The notes: generated from the letters alone by a model not told the origin. A stretch of 64,000 nucleotides of DNA from an uncultured candidate division WPS-2 bacterium (GCA_937927945.1 CALEYW010000006.1:62001-126000); one strand, 5' to 3'; counted from the first letter of the stretch, positions 7,896 to 17,698 are shown. Translations and numbers: made by a program.

Positions 7896-8789
7896 TCAGA
7901 CTTCGTTCACGTCGTCGTGCAAGGCGAAGCCCGGCAGGCGCGCGACGAAGCGGCTTTGCCCCTCGAGCACGACGTCGCCGCCGTGGGCGCGCGCGATCGT
8001 GCGGCAGATCGCAAGGCCGAGGCCGCTCCCGCCGCCGTCGTCCCGCTCGCGCACGAAGCGTTCGAAGATCCGCTCGCGCAGTGCGGGCGGGACGCCCGGA
8101 CCGTCGTCCTCCACGCTGAGCGCGACGTTCGTGCCGTCGGCACCGACCGCGACGCGCACCGAACCGTGCGCGTGCCGGCCGGCGTTCTCGAGCAGGTTCT
8201 CCGCCAGCCGCCGCAGCCGGCGCTCGTCGCCGAGCACCCAGGCACCGTCAGCCGCGTCGAGGTCGTAGCGCACGCCGTCGCGGCGCGCCGACGCGATGGC
8301 GGTGCGCGCGATCACGGCGACGTCGACCGGCTCGGAAAGGCGCTGCGCGACCTTCTCCTCGCGCACGAGCGCCAGCAGGTCGCCGACGGTCGCCGACGCG
8401 TCGAGCGCGATCTCCGCGATGCGGTCGAGCGCATGCGGCGGGCCGCTCTGAGCGAGCCCGGTGATGCGCGCGAGCGGCGTGCGCAGCTCGTGGGCCGCTT
8501 CGGCGGCGAAACGCGCTTCGCGCTCGCGGGCTTCGAGCAGCGGCCGCACGGAGATCCGCGCGAGCGCGTACGCGGCGAGGCCCGAGAGCGCCAGCAGCGG
8601 CAGGTCGATCAGCGCGAGGTCGAGCGCCGTGCGCCGCATCGCCGCGGCGTAGACGCCGCGGCCTTCCGGCGTGCCGAGGATCGGCTCGAGCGCGTCGTGC
8701 CGCGCACCGGCGAGATACACGTAGGCGACCGCGTCGAGCACGACCAGCACCACCAGCAGGATCGCCAGATACGATGCGCTCAGGCGCAC
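7896..8789 (-). CDS. sensor histidine kinase of the OmpR-partner type
   Basis: 297 residues, GTG start. Two transmembrane helices (about 5-27 and 58-80) flank a short sensor loop of only some 30 residues. There is no obvious HAMP. The H-box AAEAAHELRTPLARITG has the phosphoacceptor His at 100. The N, G1 and G2 boxes appear as LLENAGRHAHG, VEDDGPGVP and GSGLGLAICR. The tiny periplasmic loop argues for sensing a metal or the membrane itself rather than a large ligand. It starts three bases after the response regulator stop. Neighbours are cupredoxins and SCO1, so a copper or redox signal is the natural inference. Confidence 0.9.
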   Translation of the reverse strand: MRLSASYLAILLVVLVVLDAVAYVYLAGARHDALEPILGTPEGRGVYAAAMRRTALDLALIDLPLLALSGLAAYALARISVRPLLEAREREARFAAEAAHELRTPLARITGLAQSGPPHALDRIAEIALDASATVGDLLALVREEKVAQRLSEPVDVAVIARTAIASARRDGVRYDLDAADGAWVLGDERRLRRLAENLLENAGRHAHGSVRVAVGADGTNVALSVEDDGPGVPPALRERIFERFVRERDDGGGSGLGLAICRTIARAHGGDVVLEGQSRFVARLPGFALHDDVNEV

Positions 8790-8791
8790 GA

Positions 8792-9460
8792 CTACGCGTG
8801 CAATGAGTAACCGACTCCCCAGACGGTGGTGATCCGGTCGCGCGCGCCGACGACGGCGAGCTTACGGCGCACGGCGCTGACGTAGACGTCGACGACGTTG
8901 CTCGAACCGTCGAAGTCGTCGCCCCACACGCGTTCGAGGATCTGCGCGCGCGTCAAGGCGAGCCCGGCGTTCGAGGCCAGGTACTCCAGCAGGCGAAACT
9001 CGGTGGAGCCCAGCGGCACCTCCCGGCCGGCCACGCGCACGGCTCGTGCACCGAGGTCGACGACCAAGTCCCCGACTTCGATCGTGGCGCGGAACGCCAG
9101 CGGCGTGCGGCGCAGCAGCGCGCGCAGCCGTGCCGCGAGCTCGTCCTCGACGAACGGCTTGACCAGATAGTCGTCGGCGCCTGCATCCAACCCGCGCACG
9201 CGATCCTCCACCGCGTCGCGCGCGGTCAGAAAGAGCACCGGCGTGGCGACGCCCTCGGCCCGGGCGTCGCGGCACAGCGCAAACCCGTCGCGACCGGGCA
9301 AGACGACGTCGACGACGGCCGCGTCGTACGTGCCGCGCAAGAGCATGTCGTACCCGGAAACGCCGTCCATCGCCACGTCGACCGCGTACTTGCGGCGTTC
9401 GAGCATGGCACGCAGCGCGTCGGCGATCTCGCGTTGATCTTCGATCACGAGGATGCGCAC
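8792..9460 (-). CDS. OmpR/PhoB-family response regulator
   Basis: 223 residues from a GTG at 9460 (VRILVIEDQ), preferred over an in-frame ATG at 9493 that would add an extension outside the fold. The receiver domain has the acidic pair near residues 7-8, phosphoacceptor Asp51 (VVDVVLPG) and the conserved Lys in YLVKPF. The C-terminal winged helix ends in the TTVWGVGY signature of the OmpR group. It is transcribed with the kinase. Its own upstream region has a TTCA-N7-TTCA repeat on its strand (9501-9515), suggesting autoregulation. Confidence 0.93.
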   Translation of the reverse strand: MRILVIEDQREIADALRAMLERRKYAVDVAMDGVSGYDMLLRGTYDAAVVDVVLPGRDGFALCRDARAEGVATPVLFLTARDAVEDRVRGLDAGADDYLVKPFVEDELAARLRALLRRTPLAFRATIEVGDLVVDLGARAVRVAGREVPLGSTEFRLLEYLASNAGLALTRAQILERVWGDDFDGSSNVVDVYVSAVRRKLAVVGARDRITTVWGVGYSLHA

Positions 9461-9500
9461 GGAAGCGGGGTTCGCCGCGCGGCACCCGCGCACCGTTGTA

Positions 9501-9515
9501 TGAAGAATCCCTGAA
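9501..9515 (-). promoter_or_regulatory. TTCA-N7-TTCA direct repeat upstream of the response regulator
   Basis: The reverse strand reads TTCAGGGATTCTTCA, 11-bp period, 41 bases upstream of the response regulator GTG. It is one of three such repeats in the island. Confidence 0.5.
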
Positions 9516-9532
9516 AAGGCGGGGAGCGGCGC

Positions 9533-9547
9533 TTCAGAGCCGCTTCA
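9533..9547 (+). promoter_or_regulatory. TTCA-N7-TTCA direct repeat upstream of the lipoprotein-SCO operon
   Basis: The forward strand reads TTCAGAGCCGCTTCA inside GCTTCAGAGCCGCTTCAG, 11-bp period, 48 bases upstream of the lipoprotein ATG at 9596. The divergent intergenic space to the response regulator is only about 135 bases and holds two of the three repeats. Confidence 0.5.
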
Positions 9548-9595
9548 GCGCCGACCGGTAGCGTGCGCCTCAACGCACACCTCCGGAGGCACTCC

Positions 9596-10276
9596 ATGTC
9601 ACCGCATCGTTCGGCGCTCGTTCTCGCAGCACTGGGTTGTACTGCCATCTTCGCCGCCTGCGGCAGCGGCAGCAGCGGCAGCGCGACCGGCGGAGGCGTC
9701 CCCGTCGGCCCCGTCGGCGTCACGCCTACGTCTTCGCCGCCTTCTTCCACTACTGCGCCGATTTCGACGCCGACGCCGGTTTCGTCTACGCCTACACCGC
9801 TCCCGACCTCGACCGTCTCCACGCAACAGGTCGTCACGATGGCGCTGCCGTCGGCGATCGGCTCCACGACGACGGCGTTCGGAACCATCGGCGGCTACAC
9901 CCAGAGCGGATTCTCCCAGACGCTCGCCTTTGCGCCCGGCAGTCAGATCATGCTGCGCAACGGCCAAACCGGCGTCCCGCACACGTTCAACGTCCTCTCG
10001 ACCACGTCGTTCCCGGCCTCGCCGGCGCTCCCGACCAGCGCCTCGGGGAGCTCGACGATCGATCAGAACTTCACCTCGGGCACGATCAGCCCCGCGACGA
10101 TGATCGGTCCGTTCACCTTGGCGGCCGGCACGTACTTCCTGGGCTGCGCGTTCCACTACACGTCCGATACGATGCGCACCGTGCTGACGGTCGCCGCCGG
10201 CGCGACGCCGGGACCGCAAGCGACGCCGCCCGGCGGCGGCACCCAGACTCCGCCGCCCGGCGGAATCGGCTACTGA
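9596..10276 (+). CDS. cupredoxin-like lipoprotein with Ser/Thr/Pro linker
   Basis: 226 residues. The ATG at 9596 follows GGAGG (9584-9588); the longer reading from 9563 ignores this ribosome site. Lipobox FAAC puts the lipid on Cys22. A low-complexity Ser/Thr/Pro linker of about 45 residues leads to a beta domain with a His in VPHTFNV and the copper-type end GCAFHYTSDTM (Cys, His, Met). The C-terminus is a Pro/Gly-rich tail. It resembles the cupredoxin at 7.4 kb in ligand order but not in surrounding sequence. The TGATG junction couples it to the SCO1-like gene. Confidence 0.8.
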   Translation: MSPHRSALVLAALGCTAIFAACGSGSSGSATGGGVPVGPVGVTPTSSPPSSTTAPISTPTPVSSTPTPLPTSTVSTQQVVTMALPSAIGSTTTAFGTIGGYTQSGFSQTLAFAPGSQIMLRNGQTGVPHTFNVLSTTSFPASPALPTSASGSSTIDQNFTSGTISPATMIGPFTLAAGTYFLGCAFHYTSDTMRTVLTVAAGATPGPQATPPGGGTQTPPPGGIGY

Positions 10277-10815
10277 TGCGCTTCGGCGCGATCGCCATCT
10301 GCGCCGCGCTCGTCTGCGGAACGCCGGCGAACGCCGGCGTTCCGCGCGACGCGCGCGACGTCCCGATCGTCGATCAGCTCGGCACGACGTTCACCCTGCG
10401 CGACCTGCACCGTCCGACGGCGGTGACGTTCGTCGATCTGGATTGTGACGACGCCTGCGCGATCACGGAAGCGCTCTTCGCCCGGCTCGCACAGACGATG
10501 GCCAAGGAACACGTCGATGCGCGGCTGGTCACGCTGACGCTCTCTCCGGACGACGACCCGCCGGTCGCGATGGCCGCGATGGCGCGCAAGTTCAGCGCCG
10601 ACGCGGCGCGCTGGCGCTGGGCGAGCGGCCGCCCGGCGAACGTGAAGCAGCTGATGGCGGCGTTTCACGTCGAGCGAATCAGCAAGAAGTTCCATAGCAC
10701 CTTCGCGTACGTGCTCGACGGCGACGGTCTGCCGGTCCGCACGATCCCGCTCTCGACCTCGGCCGACCAAGAGATCCTCGCCGGCCTGCGCGCCGTCGCA
10801 CGCAGCCGCCGCTAA
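10276..10815 (+). CDS. SCO1/SenC-like thioredoxin-fold copper protein
   Basis: 179 residues with an N-terminal signal peptide (cleavage after ANA). The SCO metal/redox motif CDDAC places Cys57 and Cys61 in the C-x3-C spacing, with a later conserved His in KKFHSTFAYVLDGDG. The family delivers copper to the CuA site of cytochrome oxidase or acts as a periplasmic thiol/copper chaperone. It overlaps the stop of the upstream cupredoxin lipoprotein by one base, so both are made together. No oxidase genes are in the window, so service to a separate oxidase or to the cupredoxins is an inference. Confidence 0.85.
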   Translation: MRFGAIAICAALVCGTPANAGVPRDARDVPIVDQLGTTFTLRDLHRPTAVTFVDLDCDDACAITEALFARLAQTMAKEHVDARLVTLTLSPDDDPPVAMAAMARKFSADAARWRWASGRPANVKQLMAAFHVERISKKFHSTFAYVLDGDGLPVRTIPLSTSADQEILAGLRAVARSRR

Positions 10816-10821
10816 GCCGCC

Positions 10822-11628
10822 TCAGAGTTTATCGCGCAAATCGATTGCAAGCGCGCGCAGCGCCGGGTCCTCGGCGTCGTGCGCGCAGCGATCGAACGCG
10901 ACGCGCGCGTCGGCGCGCCGGCCGCCGCGCAGCAGCACCGTTCCGAGCGCGAACCGCGCGCGGGCATAGCCCGGAGCGAGCGCGAGCGCGCGCTGCAATT
11001 CGAATTGCGCGACGTCGTCGTGACCGTCGCGCAATTCGACCAGCGCAAGATCGTAGTGGGCGACCGCGTACGACGGATCGGCGTCGAGCAGCGCGCGAAA
11101 GTCGCCGCGCGCGGTGGTCAGATCGCCGCCCTGCAGCGCGGCCAGACCGCGGCTGTAATGCGCCATCGCGGCACTCGGCGCGATCGCAACGAAGCGATCG
11201 GCGGCCGTTCGCGCGCCGCTCACGTTTCCGCGGCGAAGTTGAACGGCGACCAGGGTCGCGGCGGCCGCCGCGAAACCCGGATCGCGATGGAGGGCCTCAT
11301 CCAGGAGCGTCACTGCCGCATCGTCGCGACCGAGATGCGCGTCGGCGATCGCCAAGTCGTAGCGCGCGGTGGAGCCTTTCGGTTCGGGCGGATCGAGCAC
11401 GATCACGCGCGCGAACTCGGGGACGGCTGCGGCCCAATCGCCCTTCTCCTCGGCCGCTACCCCTCTGGCGAATCGCTCGTGGATCTCGCGGTCTCTTGCG
11501 CGCGCGGCGAGCGCGCCGGGATCGGTCGTGCGCGGCGCGGTCGCGTTGCCGGGGTAGGTTTGCGCCCAGGCGCTCCCGGTCGCCGCGGCAAGCGCGAGCA
11601 GCGACGCAACGACCGCCCGTGCGATCAC
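10822..11628 (-). CDS. secreted tetratricopeptide-repeat protein
   Basis: 268 residues, GTG start, signal peptide ending in AWAQ. About six TPR units (for example AHYDLALVELRDGHDDVAQFELQRAL) fill residues 50-265, giving a scaffold for protein contacts in the periplasm. No catalytic motif. It starts after a small exported protein on the same strand and ends convergent with the SCO1-like gene, six bases apart. Confidence 0.8.
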   Translation of the reverse strand: MIARAVVASLLALAAATGSAWAQTYPGNATAPRTTDPGALAARARDREIHERFARGVAAEEKGDWAAAVPEFARVIVLDPPEPKGSTARYDLAIADAHLGRDDAAVTLLDEALHRDPGFAAAAATLVAVQLRRGNVSGARTAADRFVAIAPSAAMAHYSRGLAALQGGDLTTARGDFRALLDADPSYAVAHYDLALVELRDGHDDVAQFELQRALALAPGYARARFALGTVLLRGGRRADARVAFDRCAHDAEDPALRALAIDLRDKL

Positions 11629-11629
11629 G

Positions 11630-11869
11630 TCAGTCCCGCGGCAAGCCCGCGGACGTCACCGAGCGCGCGGTCGCCGCGTGCTCGGGAGCGCAGTTCCAGC
11701 CGGTGCGACCGGCTTCGGTGATCGGGCCCAGCAATGCGGGAGGCGCGCTCGAAGCGAGCAGCGCGGGATCGCCTTGCAGCAGCTCCGCTCCTGCGGCGAC
11801 GCCGGCCCCCACGCTGAGCGCGAGTGCCGCCGCGATCGCCCAGCGCTGGAGGTCCCTCATACGAGTCAT
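11630..11869 (-). CDS. small exported protein of unknown function
   Basis: 79 residues from an ATG at 11869 (MTRMRDLQRWAIAAALALSVG), with a signal peptide or single anchor. The mature part is short with one Cys and no recognised domain. The stop lies just before the TPR gene GTG, so it is the first gene of that pair. Alternative ATGs at 11872 and 11860 are possible. Confidence 0.55.
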   Translation of the reverse strand: MTRMRDLQRWAIAAALALSVGAGVAAGAELLQGDPALLASSAPPALLGPITEAGRTGWNCAPEHAATARSVTSAGLPRD

Positions 11870-11894
11870 CATACACCGGGCTCGTGAAGGCTTC

Positions 11895-13565
11895 CTGAAA
11901 TTTGCTCTGCTGGTCACCTTCTCGGTCTGCTCTGCAGGGGCCGGGGCCGACGAGCTCCTCACGGGGGCCTTGCGGGACCAGGACGGCGCGGCGGTCGTGG
12001 GCGCGCGGATCTCGGCGTTGGACGGCCGCGGCGCGGTGATCGCTCGCGATCGCAGCACCGGTGACGGAACGTTCGCCCTGACGGCGGCCGCTCGTCCGGC
12101 CGTTCTCCTGGTGAGGGCCGACGACAGTGATCCCCTGCGGGTCCCCGTCCCCCCGGAGGGACCGATCACGGCGACCGTGCGCCGGCATCGGGCCGCCGAC
12201 CGCGTCCCGTCCGTCGCCGACGTCGCCGCCCTTCCGGCCGGCAGCCTCGCCGAGATCGCAACGGTGATCCCCTATTGGATCGCGTTCCCCGACCGGCTCG
12301 GGGATCGCTGGCTGGCCCGCGGGCAGGGGGTGTCCACCATCGAGGGGTTGCCGTTCTATCGCGGCGACGGCGCCGACGTGGGCGGCCTGCTCCCGGCGCA
12401 CGCGATCGGGGCGGTCGCGGTGCACGACCCCTTGGAGGCGCCGTTCTACGGCGATCGGGCGGGCGGCGGCGTCATCGACGGGCGGCTGTTCGACCGGCTC
12501 GACGTCGCACGGGTGACGAACCGAGACGCATCTTTGCTCCTCGGCGGCGACACGGCGTTGCTGACCGCCGCCTCATGGGATCCTGACGGCGAACGGCGGC
12601 TCGCCGCGGCGCGCACGATGCACGCATTCGGGCCCGTAACGGCGAATCTGGTCGCCCTGACCGGCGACCTGCCGGGGGCACACTATGCCGGCCTCGGCGT
12701 CGGCGCGCGCGGTGCGAGCCGCGCAATCGACCTGAGCGGGAGAGTCGATCTGACCCGGGACATCGTGGCTGGGGCGGGCGTGCCCGATGCGGGCAGTGTC
12801 ACGTCGCTCACGGTCGATGCGGCGGGCCGCGGCCCCGATGCGCTCGCGGTCCGCGCGCGATGGCGCGACGAACGCAGCGTGCTCGGTGACCTCTCGGTGG
12901 ACCACCGCGACGCCGCGCTCGTCGTCGGGACCACGCGCGGCGCGGCGAACGGCACCCGCGTCTCGGCGACGGCCGCGCTCGCCTACGGTCTCGACCGCGG
13001 CTACGCCGTTTCGCAATCGGCGCTCGCCGTGCTCCCGTCGCTTTCGATCGACGCGCCGCTCTCGGCGTACTGGTCGCTCCACGCCGGCGCCGGCGATTCG
13101 ACGCTCGGGACACCGGGGGCGGCGATAGCCCATGCGTCGCTCGGTGAAGCCGGCCTCTCGTTCACCGACCGGCGGCGCGTGCATCTGGACTTCCTCGCGT
13201 ATGCGGAAGGCAGCGCGACGCCGCGCGCGGTGACGCGCGCCTTCGCCGCCGATCTGGGCTGGGAAATCGCGCCGCGTCTCTCGCTGCGCGCGTGGTCGCT
13301 GCGCGACTCGGACGTGCAGGAAGCGCTGCAGGCCGAGTATCCGAACGGCCCCCTCGCTGCGATCGGCATCGCGCGGCCGTTTCGACGGGACCTGCTCTGG
13401 CTGACCTGGGACGGGCCGACCCGCTTCGATTTGCTCGTGCGCGCGGGCGCACTCGAAGGCAACGTGCGGATTCCGCTCGGCGGACGCTGGGTCCTCACGG
13501 CCGGCTCGGCCCGGCGGCTCATCTCCGGCAAACGTTCGTTCGAGATCGGGGTCGCCGAGCACTGA
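11895..13565 (+). CDS. TonB-receptor-like outer-membrane protein (start uncertain)
   Basis: About 556 residues. A signal-like segment (FALLVTFSVCSAGAGA) is followed by a carboxypeptidase-regulatory-like beta domain (LLTGALRDQDGAAVVGARI) and a plug-like segment (TIEGLPFYRGDGADVGGLLPA, AGGGVIDGRLF). Residues after about 230 look like a short beta-barrel. It is smaller than usual TonB receptors and no TonB box is visible. No ATG, GTG or TTG lies in frame just before the signal segment. A GTG at 11884 opens VKAS and then stops in another frame. I place a provisional CTG start at 11895. A single-base error or frameshift at the 5' end is possible. Confidence 0.6.
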   Translation: MKFALLVTFSVCSAGAGADELLTGALRDQDGAAVVGARISALDGRGAVIARDRSTGDGTFALTAAARPAVLLVRADDSDPLRVPVPPEGPITATVRRHRAADRVPSVADVAALPAGSLAEIATVIPYWIAFPDRLGDRWLARGQGVSTIEGLPFYRGDGADVGGLLPAHAIGAVAVHDPLEAPFYGDRAGGGVIDGRLFDRLDVARVTNRDASLLLGGDTALLTAASWDPDGERRLAAARTMHAFGPVTANLVALTGDLPGAHYAGLGVGARGASRAIDLSGRVDLTRDIVAGAGVPDAGSVTSLTVDAAGRGPDALAVRARWRDERSVLGDLSVDHRDAALVVGTTRGAANGTRVSATAALAYGLDRGYAVSQSALAVLPSLSIDAPLSAYWSLHAGAGDSTLGTPGAAIAHASLGEAGLSFTDRRRVHLDFLAYAEGSATPRAVTRAFAADLGWEIAPRLSLRAWSLRDSDVQEALQAEYPNGPLAAIGIARPFRRDLLWLTWDGPTRFDLLVRAGALEGNVRIPLGGRWVLTAGSARRLISGKRSFEIGVAEH

Positions 13566-13609
13566 ACGTCCGGAACCCCCTCGGCCGTTCTCGGTTCTGC
13601 GAAGATACC

Positions 13610-14497
13610 ATGGCTCTGACCGCGCGTCCGCTCCACCCGCTCTTCGCCGGCGAGATCAGCGGTGTCGTGTTGCGCGAAACGCACGGCGCCGCGATCCTCG
13701 ACGAAATCAAGGCGCTCTTGGACCGCTACGGCGTCGTCGTGTTTCGCGACCAGCCGTTCGAGGACGAGGAGCAGATCGCGTTCGCGCGGCGGCTCGACGG
13801 CGAGCTGGTGATGAAGGTCGCGCGGACAGTGATCGACACCGCGGCGCGGCTGAACGCCGCCGGCATCACCGACATCTCCAACCTCGACGAGAACGGCGCG
13901 CCGCTCGATCGCGCCGACCGGCGCCGGATGTACTCGCTCGGCAACCGCCTGTGGCACACCGACGCGTCGTTCCAGAATCCGCCGGCGCGCTACTCGATGC
14001 TCTCCGCGAAGTCGGTGCCGGACGCCGACGGCGAGACCGAGTACGCCGACATGCGCGCCGCGTACGACGCGCTGCCCGCGTCGCTGCAGGCGCAGATCGA
14101 GGGACTCTCCGCTTTTCACTCGATCATCTACTCGCGCCAGACGATCGGGTTCACCGAGTTCTCGGACGCGGAACGCGCCGAATTTCCGGGCGCGGAACAG
14201 CCGCTCGTGCGCGTGCATCCGGGCTCGCATCGCAAGTCCGTCTACATCGCATCGCACGCCTCGCACGTCGTCGGCTGGCCCGTCCCCGACGGACGCCTGC
14301 TGCTGCGCGAGCTGATGGCGCTCGCGACGCTTCCCCAATTCGTCTACCGGCACAGCTGGCGGGTCGGTGATTTCGTCATCTGGGACAATCGCTGTATGAT
14401 GCACCGGGGCTTGCCGTTCGACGAGACGACGCAGTTCCGCGATCTGCGCCGCGTCACGACGCTCGACGTTCCTGCGCCCGCGCTCACACCCGCCTGA
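13610..14497 (+). CDS. TfdA-type Fe(II)/2-oxoglutarate dioxygenase
   Basis: 295 residues from an ATG at 13610. The facial triad is visible: His116 and Asp118 in LWHTDASF and distal His265 in RCMMHRGLPF, with the 2-oxoglutarate-binding Arg expected in the RDLRRVT tail. This is the TauD/TfdA family, which hydroxylates aryloxyacetates, taurine or similar carboxylated substrates. Specificity cannot be read from sequence. It stands convergent with a Rieske oxygenase, an arrangement that suggests an aromatic or ether catabolic pair but does not prove it. Confidence 0.87.
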   Translation: MALTARPLHPLFAGEISGVVLRETHGAAILDEIKALLDRYGVVVFRDQPFEDEEQIAFARRLDGELVMKVARTVIDTAARLNAAGITDISNLDENGAPLDRADRRRMYSLGNRLWHTDASFQNPPARYSMLSAKSVPDADGETEYADMRAAYDALPASLQAQIEGLSAFHSIIYSRQTIGFTEFSDAERAEFPGAEQPLVRVHPGSHRKSVYIASHASHVVGWPVPDGRLLLRELMALATLPQFVYRHSWRVGDFVIWDNRCMMHRGLPFDETTQFRDLRRVTTLDVPAPALTPA

Positions 14498-14509
14498 CGA
14501 ACCGCCGCG

Positions 14510-15643
14510 TCACGCTCCCTGCATGACGGCGAGATAGTGGCGGTCGAATGCGGCGAGCAGGCCTTCCGCGTTCGCGTACGGACCCGGCGTGTACGCGCGC
14601 GAGGAGACGCCGCGCTGCGTCAGCTCGCTGACCTGCCAATCCTGGCGGTTGGTGAGATCCCAGAAGTCGACCGCGTCGCTCGGATCGAATCCCGGCGACG
14701 CGATCGTCTCCGGTTCGAACAGCCACGCGCAGACGATCGCGGTGCGGTCGTGGGCGAGCGGGCGCACGAAATGCACCATCGCGTAATCGGGGTGAAGGCT
14801 CAGCAGCAGCGACGGAAAGATCGCGTAGTAGTAGACGCGGTCGCGGTCGCCTTCGGGGAGCCCGCGAATCGGCGGACGCGTCGTCGCTCCGGTCGTGGTG
14901 AGGCTCGCGCCGTGCCGCCGCAACTCCGAAAATCCGCCCAGAAACGGACCGTCGATCAGATCGTTGCGCCCGCTGTCGGAGGGCGAGAGACGGTCGAGCT
15001 GCGGGTGGATCAGCGGGCAGTGATAGCACTCGGAATAGTTCTGGAAGATCAGCTTCCAGTTGCACGCCACCTCGTAGGCGATCGTGCGCGCCGTGCGCAG
15101 CTCGCCGAGCCGCCACGCCCCGAACCGCTGCGCGAGCGCGGCGTGCGTCAACACGAACGGTTCGGGATCGGCATGCAGCGTCACGAACACGAAGCCGTGC
15201 AGCACGGCGACCGCTGCCGCGTGCAGCGGATAGTCGCTGCGGGAGAAGTCCGGCACGTCGGCCATGGTGCGCGCGGTCAGCAGCGTGCCGTCGAGCGCGT
15301 ACGTCCACGCGTGGTACGGACATAAGATCGATCCGCGGAAGCGGCCCGACGGCTCGCTGCACAGCTGCGTGCCGCGGTGGCGGCAGACGTTGAAGAACGC
15401 GCGAATGCGGTCGTCGTTGCCGCGCGTGACGACCAGGCTCTCGCCGGCCACGTCGGCCAGCACGAAGTCCCCGGGCCGCTGTACGTCTTCGACGCGCGCC
15501 GCGCACACCCAATCGCGCGCGAAGATGCGCTCGCGTTCCGCCGAGAACACCTCCGGCGAGCGGTACCAGCGCGCCTCGAGCGTCTTCGCAGCGCCGTCCA
15601 GCCGCGGCTTCACGAACTCCACCCCGGCGAATTCGGCGAGCAC
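14510..15643 (-). CDS. Rieske-type aromatic ring-hydroxylating oxygenase, alpha subunit
   Basis: 377 residues. The Rieske [2Fe-2S] site is Cys87-x-His89 (CRHRG) and Cys108-x2-His111 (CPYHAW). The mononuclear iron site is NYSECYHCPLIHP around residue 205. Length and the C-terminal catalytic domain match the choline mono-oxygenase/CntA-like or phthalate-type alpha subunits that lack a separate beta subunit. No reductase or ferredoxin gene is adjacent. The gene starts head-to-head with the broken DUF2855 gene, whose 5' end is missing at this junction. Confidence 0.87.
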   Translation of the reverse strand: MLAEFAGVEFVKPRLDGAAKTLEARWYRSPEVFSAERERIFARDWVCAARVEDVQRPGDFVLADVAGESLVVTRGNDDRIRAFFNVCRHRGTQLCSEPSGRFRGSILCPYHAWTYALDGTLLTARTMADVPDFSRSDYPLHAAAVAVLHGFVFVTLHADPEPFVLTHAALAQRFGAWRLGELRTARTIAYEVACNWKLIFQNYSECYHCPLIHPQLDRLSPSDSGRNDLIDGPFLGGFSELRRHGASLTTTGATTRPPIRGLPEGDRDRVYYYAIFPSLLLSLHPDYAMVHFVRPLAHDRTAIVCAWLFEPETIASPGFDPSDAVDFWDLTNRQDWQVSELTQRGVSSRAYTPGPYANAEGLLAAFDRHYLAVMQGA

Positions 15644-15645
15644 GG

Positions 15646-16675
15646 GTCCCCTGCCCGCCGAACGAGAACGCCTCCGCCGTTGACCGGTTCGCGTTCACCG
15701 CCAACAACATCACGTACGCCGTGATGGGCGAGCGGATGTCGTATTGGGACTTTTTCCCGGCGCCCCAGGGATGGGGGCGCATCCCCGTGTAGGGCTTCGG
15801 GACGGTGCTGCGCTCCGCGTGCGACGGCGTCGAGGCGGGCGGCCGCTACTACGGATACTTTCCGATGTCGAGTCACGTGGTGATGGTGCCGGACCGCGTC
15901 AACCCCGGCGGCTTCAGCGACGCTTGCGCACATCGCGCGCATCTGCACCCGCTCTACAACCAGTACACGCTGATGCCCGCGACCGGCGACGACCGCGCCG
16001 ATGCGCTCCAGATGCTGCTGCGCCCGCTCTTCATCACGTCCTTCGTCATCGAGGACATGATCGCCGACGCCGGCTTCTACGGCGCGCGCAGCGTCGCGAT
16101 CTCGAGTGCGTCGAGCAAGACGGGGTACGGGTCGCGTTCCAGCTCGCCGAACGCAAGCGCGACGGCGCGAACGTCGAGATCGTCGGCTTGACCTCACCGC
16201 GCAATCTCGACTTCACGCACAGCCTGGGCGTGTACGACCGGGTCGTGGCGTACGATGCGATCGATTCGCTGCCGCGCCGACGGCGGCGCCGTCTTCATCG
16301 ACATGGCCAACGATGCGGCGGTGCGCGCGGCGGTCCATCACCACTACGGCGAGGGGCTGCGCTACGATTGCGCGGTCGGCCTCACGCATTGGGAACGCGA
16401 TCCGGAAGGGGGCACGGCCGCCTCGCCGGGAGCGGCGCCCGAGGTGTTCTTCGCGCCTGCCCGCATCAAGCAGCGGGTGCGCGACTGGGGACCCCGGCGG
16501 ATTCGAAGTGCGCTTCGCGGCCGCATGGCAACGGCTCCTCGACGCCCTGCGCGGCCGTGATGAGTGGCTGCGCGTCACGTTCGAAGAAGGGCGGGAAGCC
16601 GTCGAGCGCGTCTATCGCGACACGCTCGACGGACGAGCCGCCCCCGACGAAGGGCGAATCCTCTCGCTTGCGTAG
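15646..16675 (+). pseudogene. DUF2855 family protein, multiply disrupted
   Basis: Reads as a DUF2855 protein (quinone-oxidoreductase-like Rossmann fold) only if frames are joined. DRFAFTANNITYA to GWGRIPV ends at a TAG (15790-15792) where the family has Trp. The same frame resumes with GGRYYGYFPMSSHVV to ISSASSKTGYG. Near 16120 the frame changes (AFQLAERKRDGANVEIVGLT to YDAIDSLP). It changes again near 16280 (FIDMANDAAVRAAVHHHYG to RIKQRVRDWG) and near 16495 (FAAAWQRLLDAL to the end LSLA). The N-terminal 30 or so residues are absent. One nonsense and three frameshifts mark decay, not a single sequencing slip. Confidence 0.85.
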
Positions 16676-16681
16676 CGGGCG

Positions 16682-17698
<1,017 letters not shown>

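Noticed and set aside
11630..12425. Longer leftward frames across the start of the TonB-receptor-like gene
   Set aside because: They extend the small exported protein through antisense of a coding region; the signal peptide begins at 11869.
15610..16197. 195-codon leftward frame over the DUF2855 remnant
   Set aside because: Its sequence is Arg-rich without domain, whereas the forward strand matches a known family across frames.
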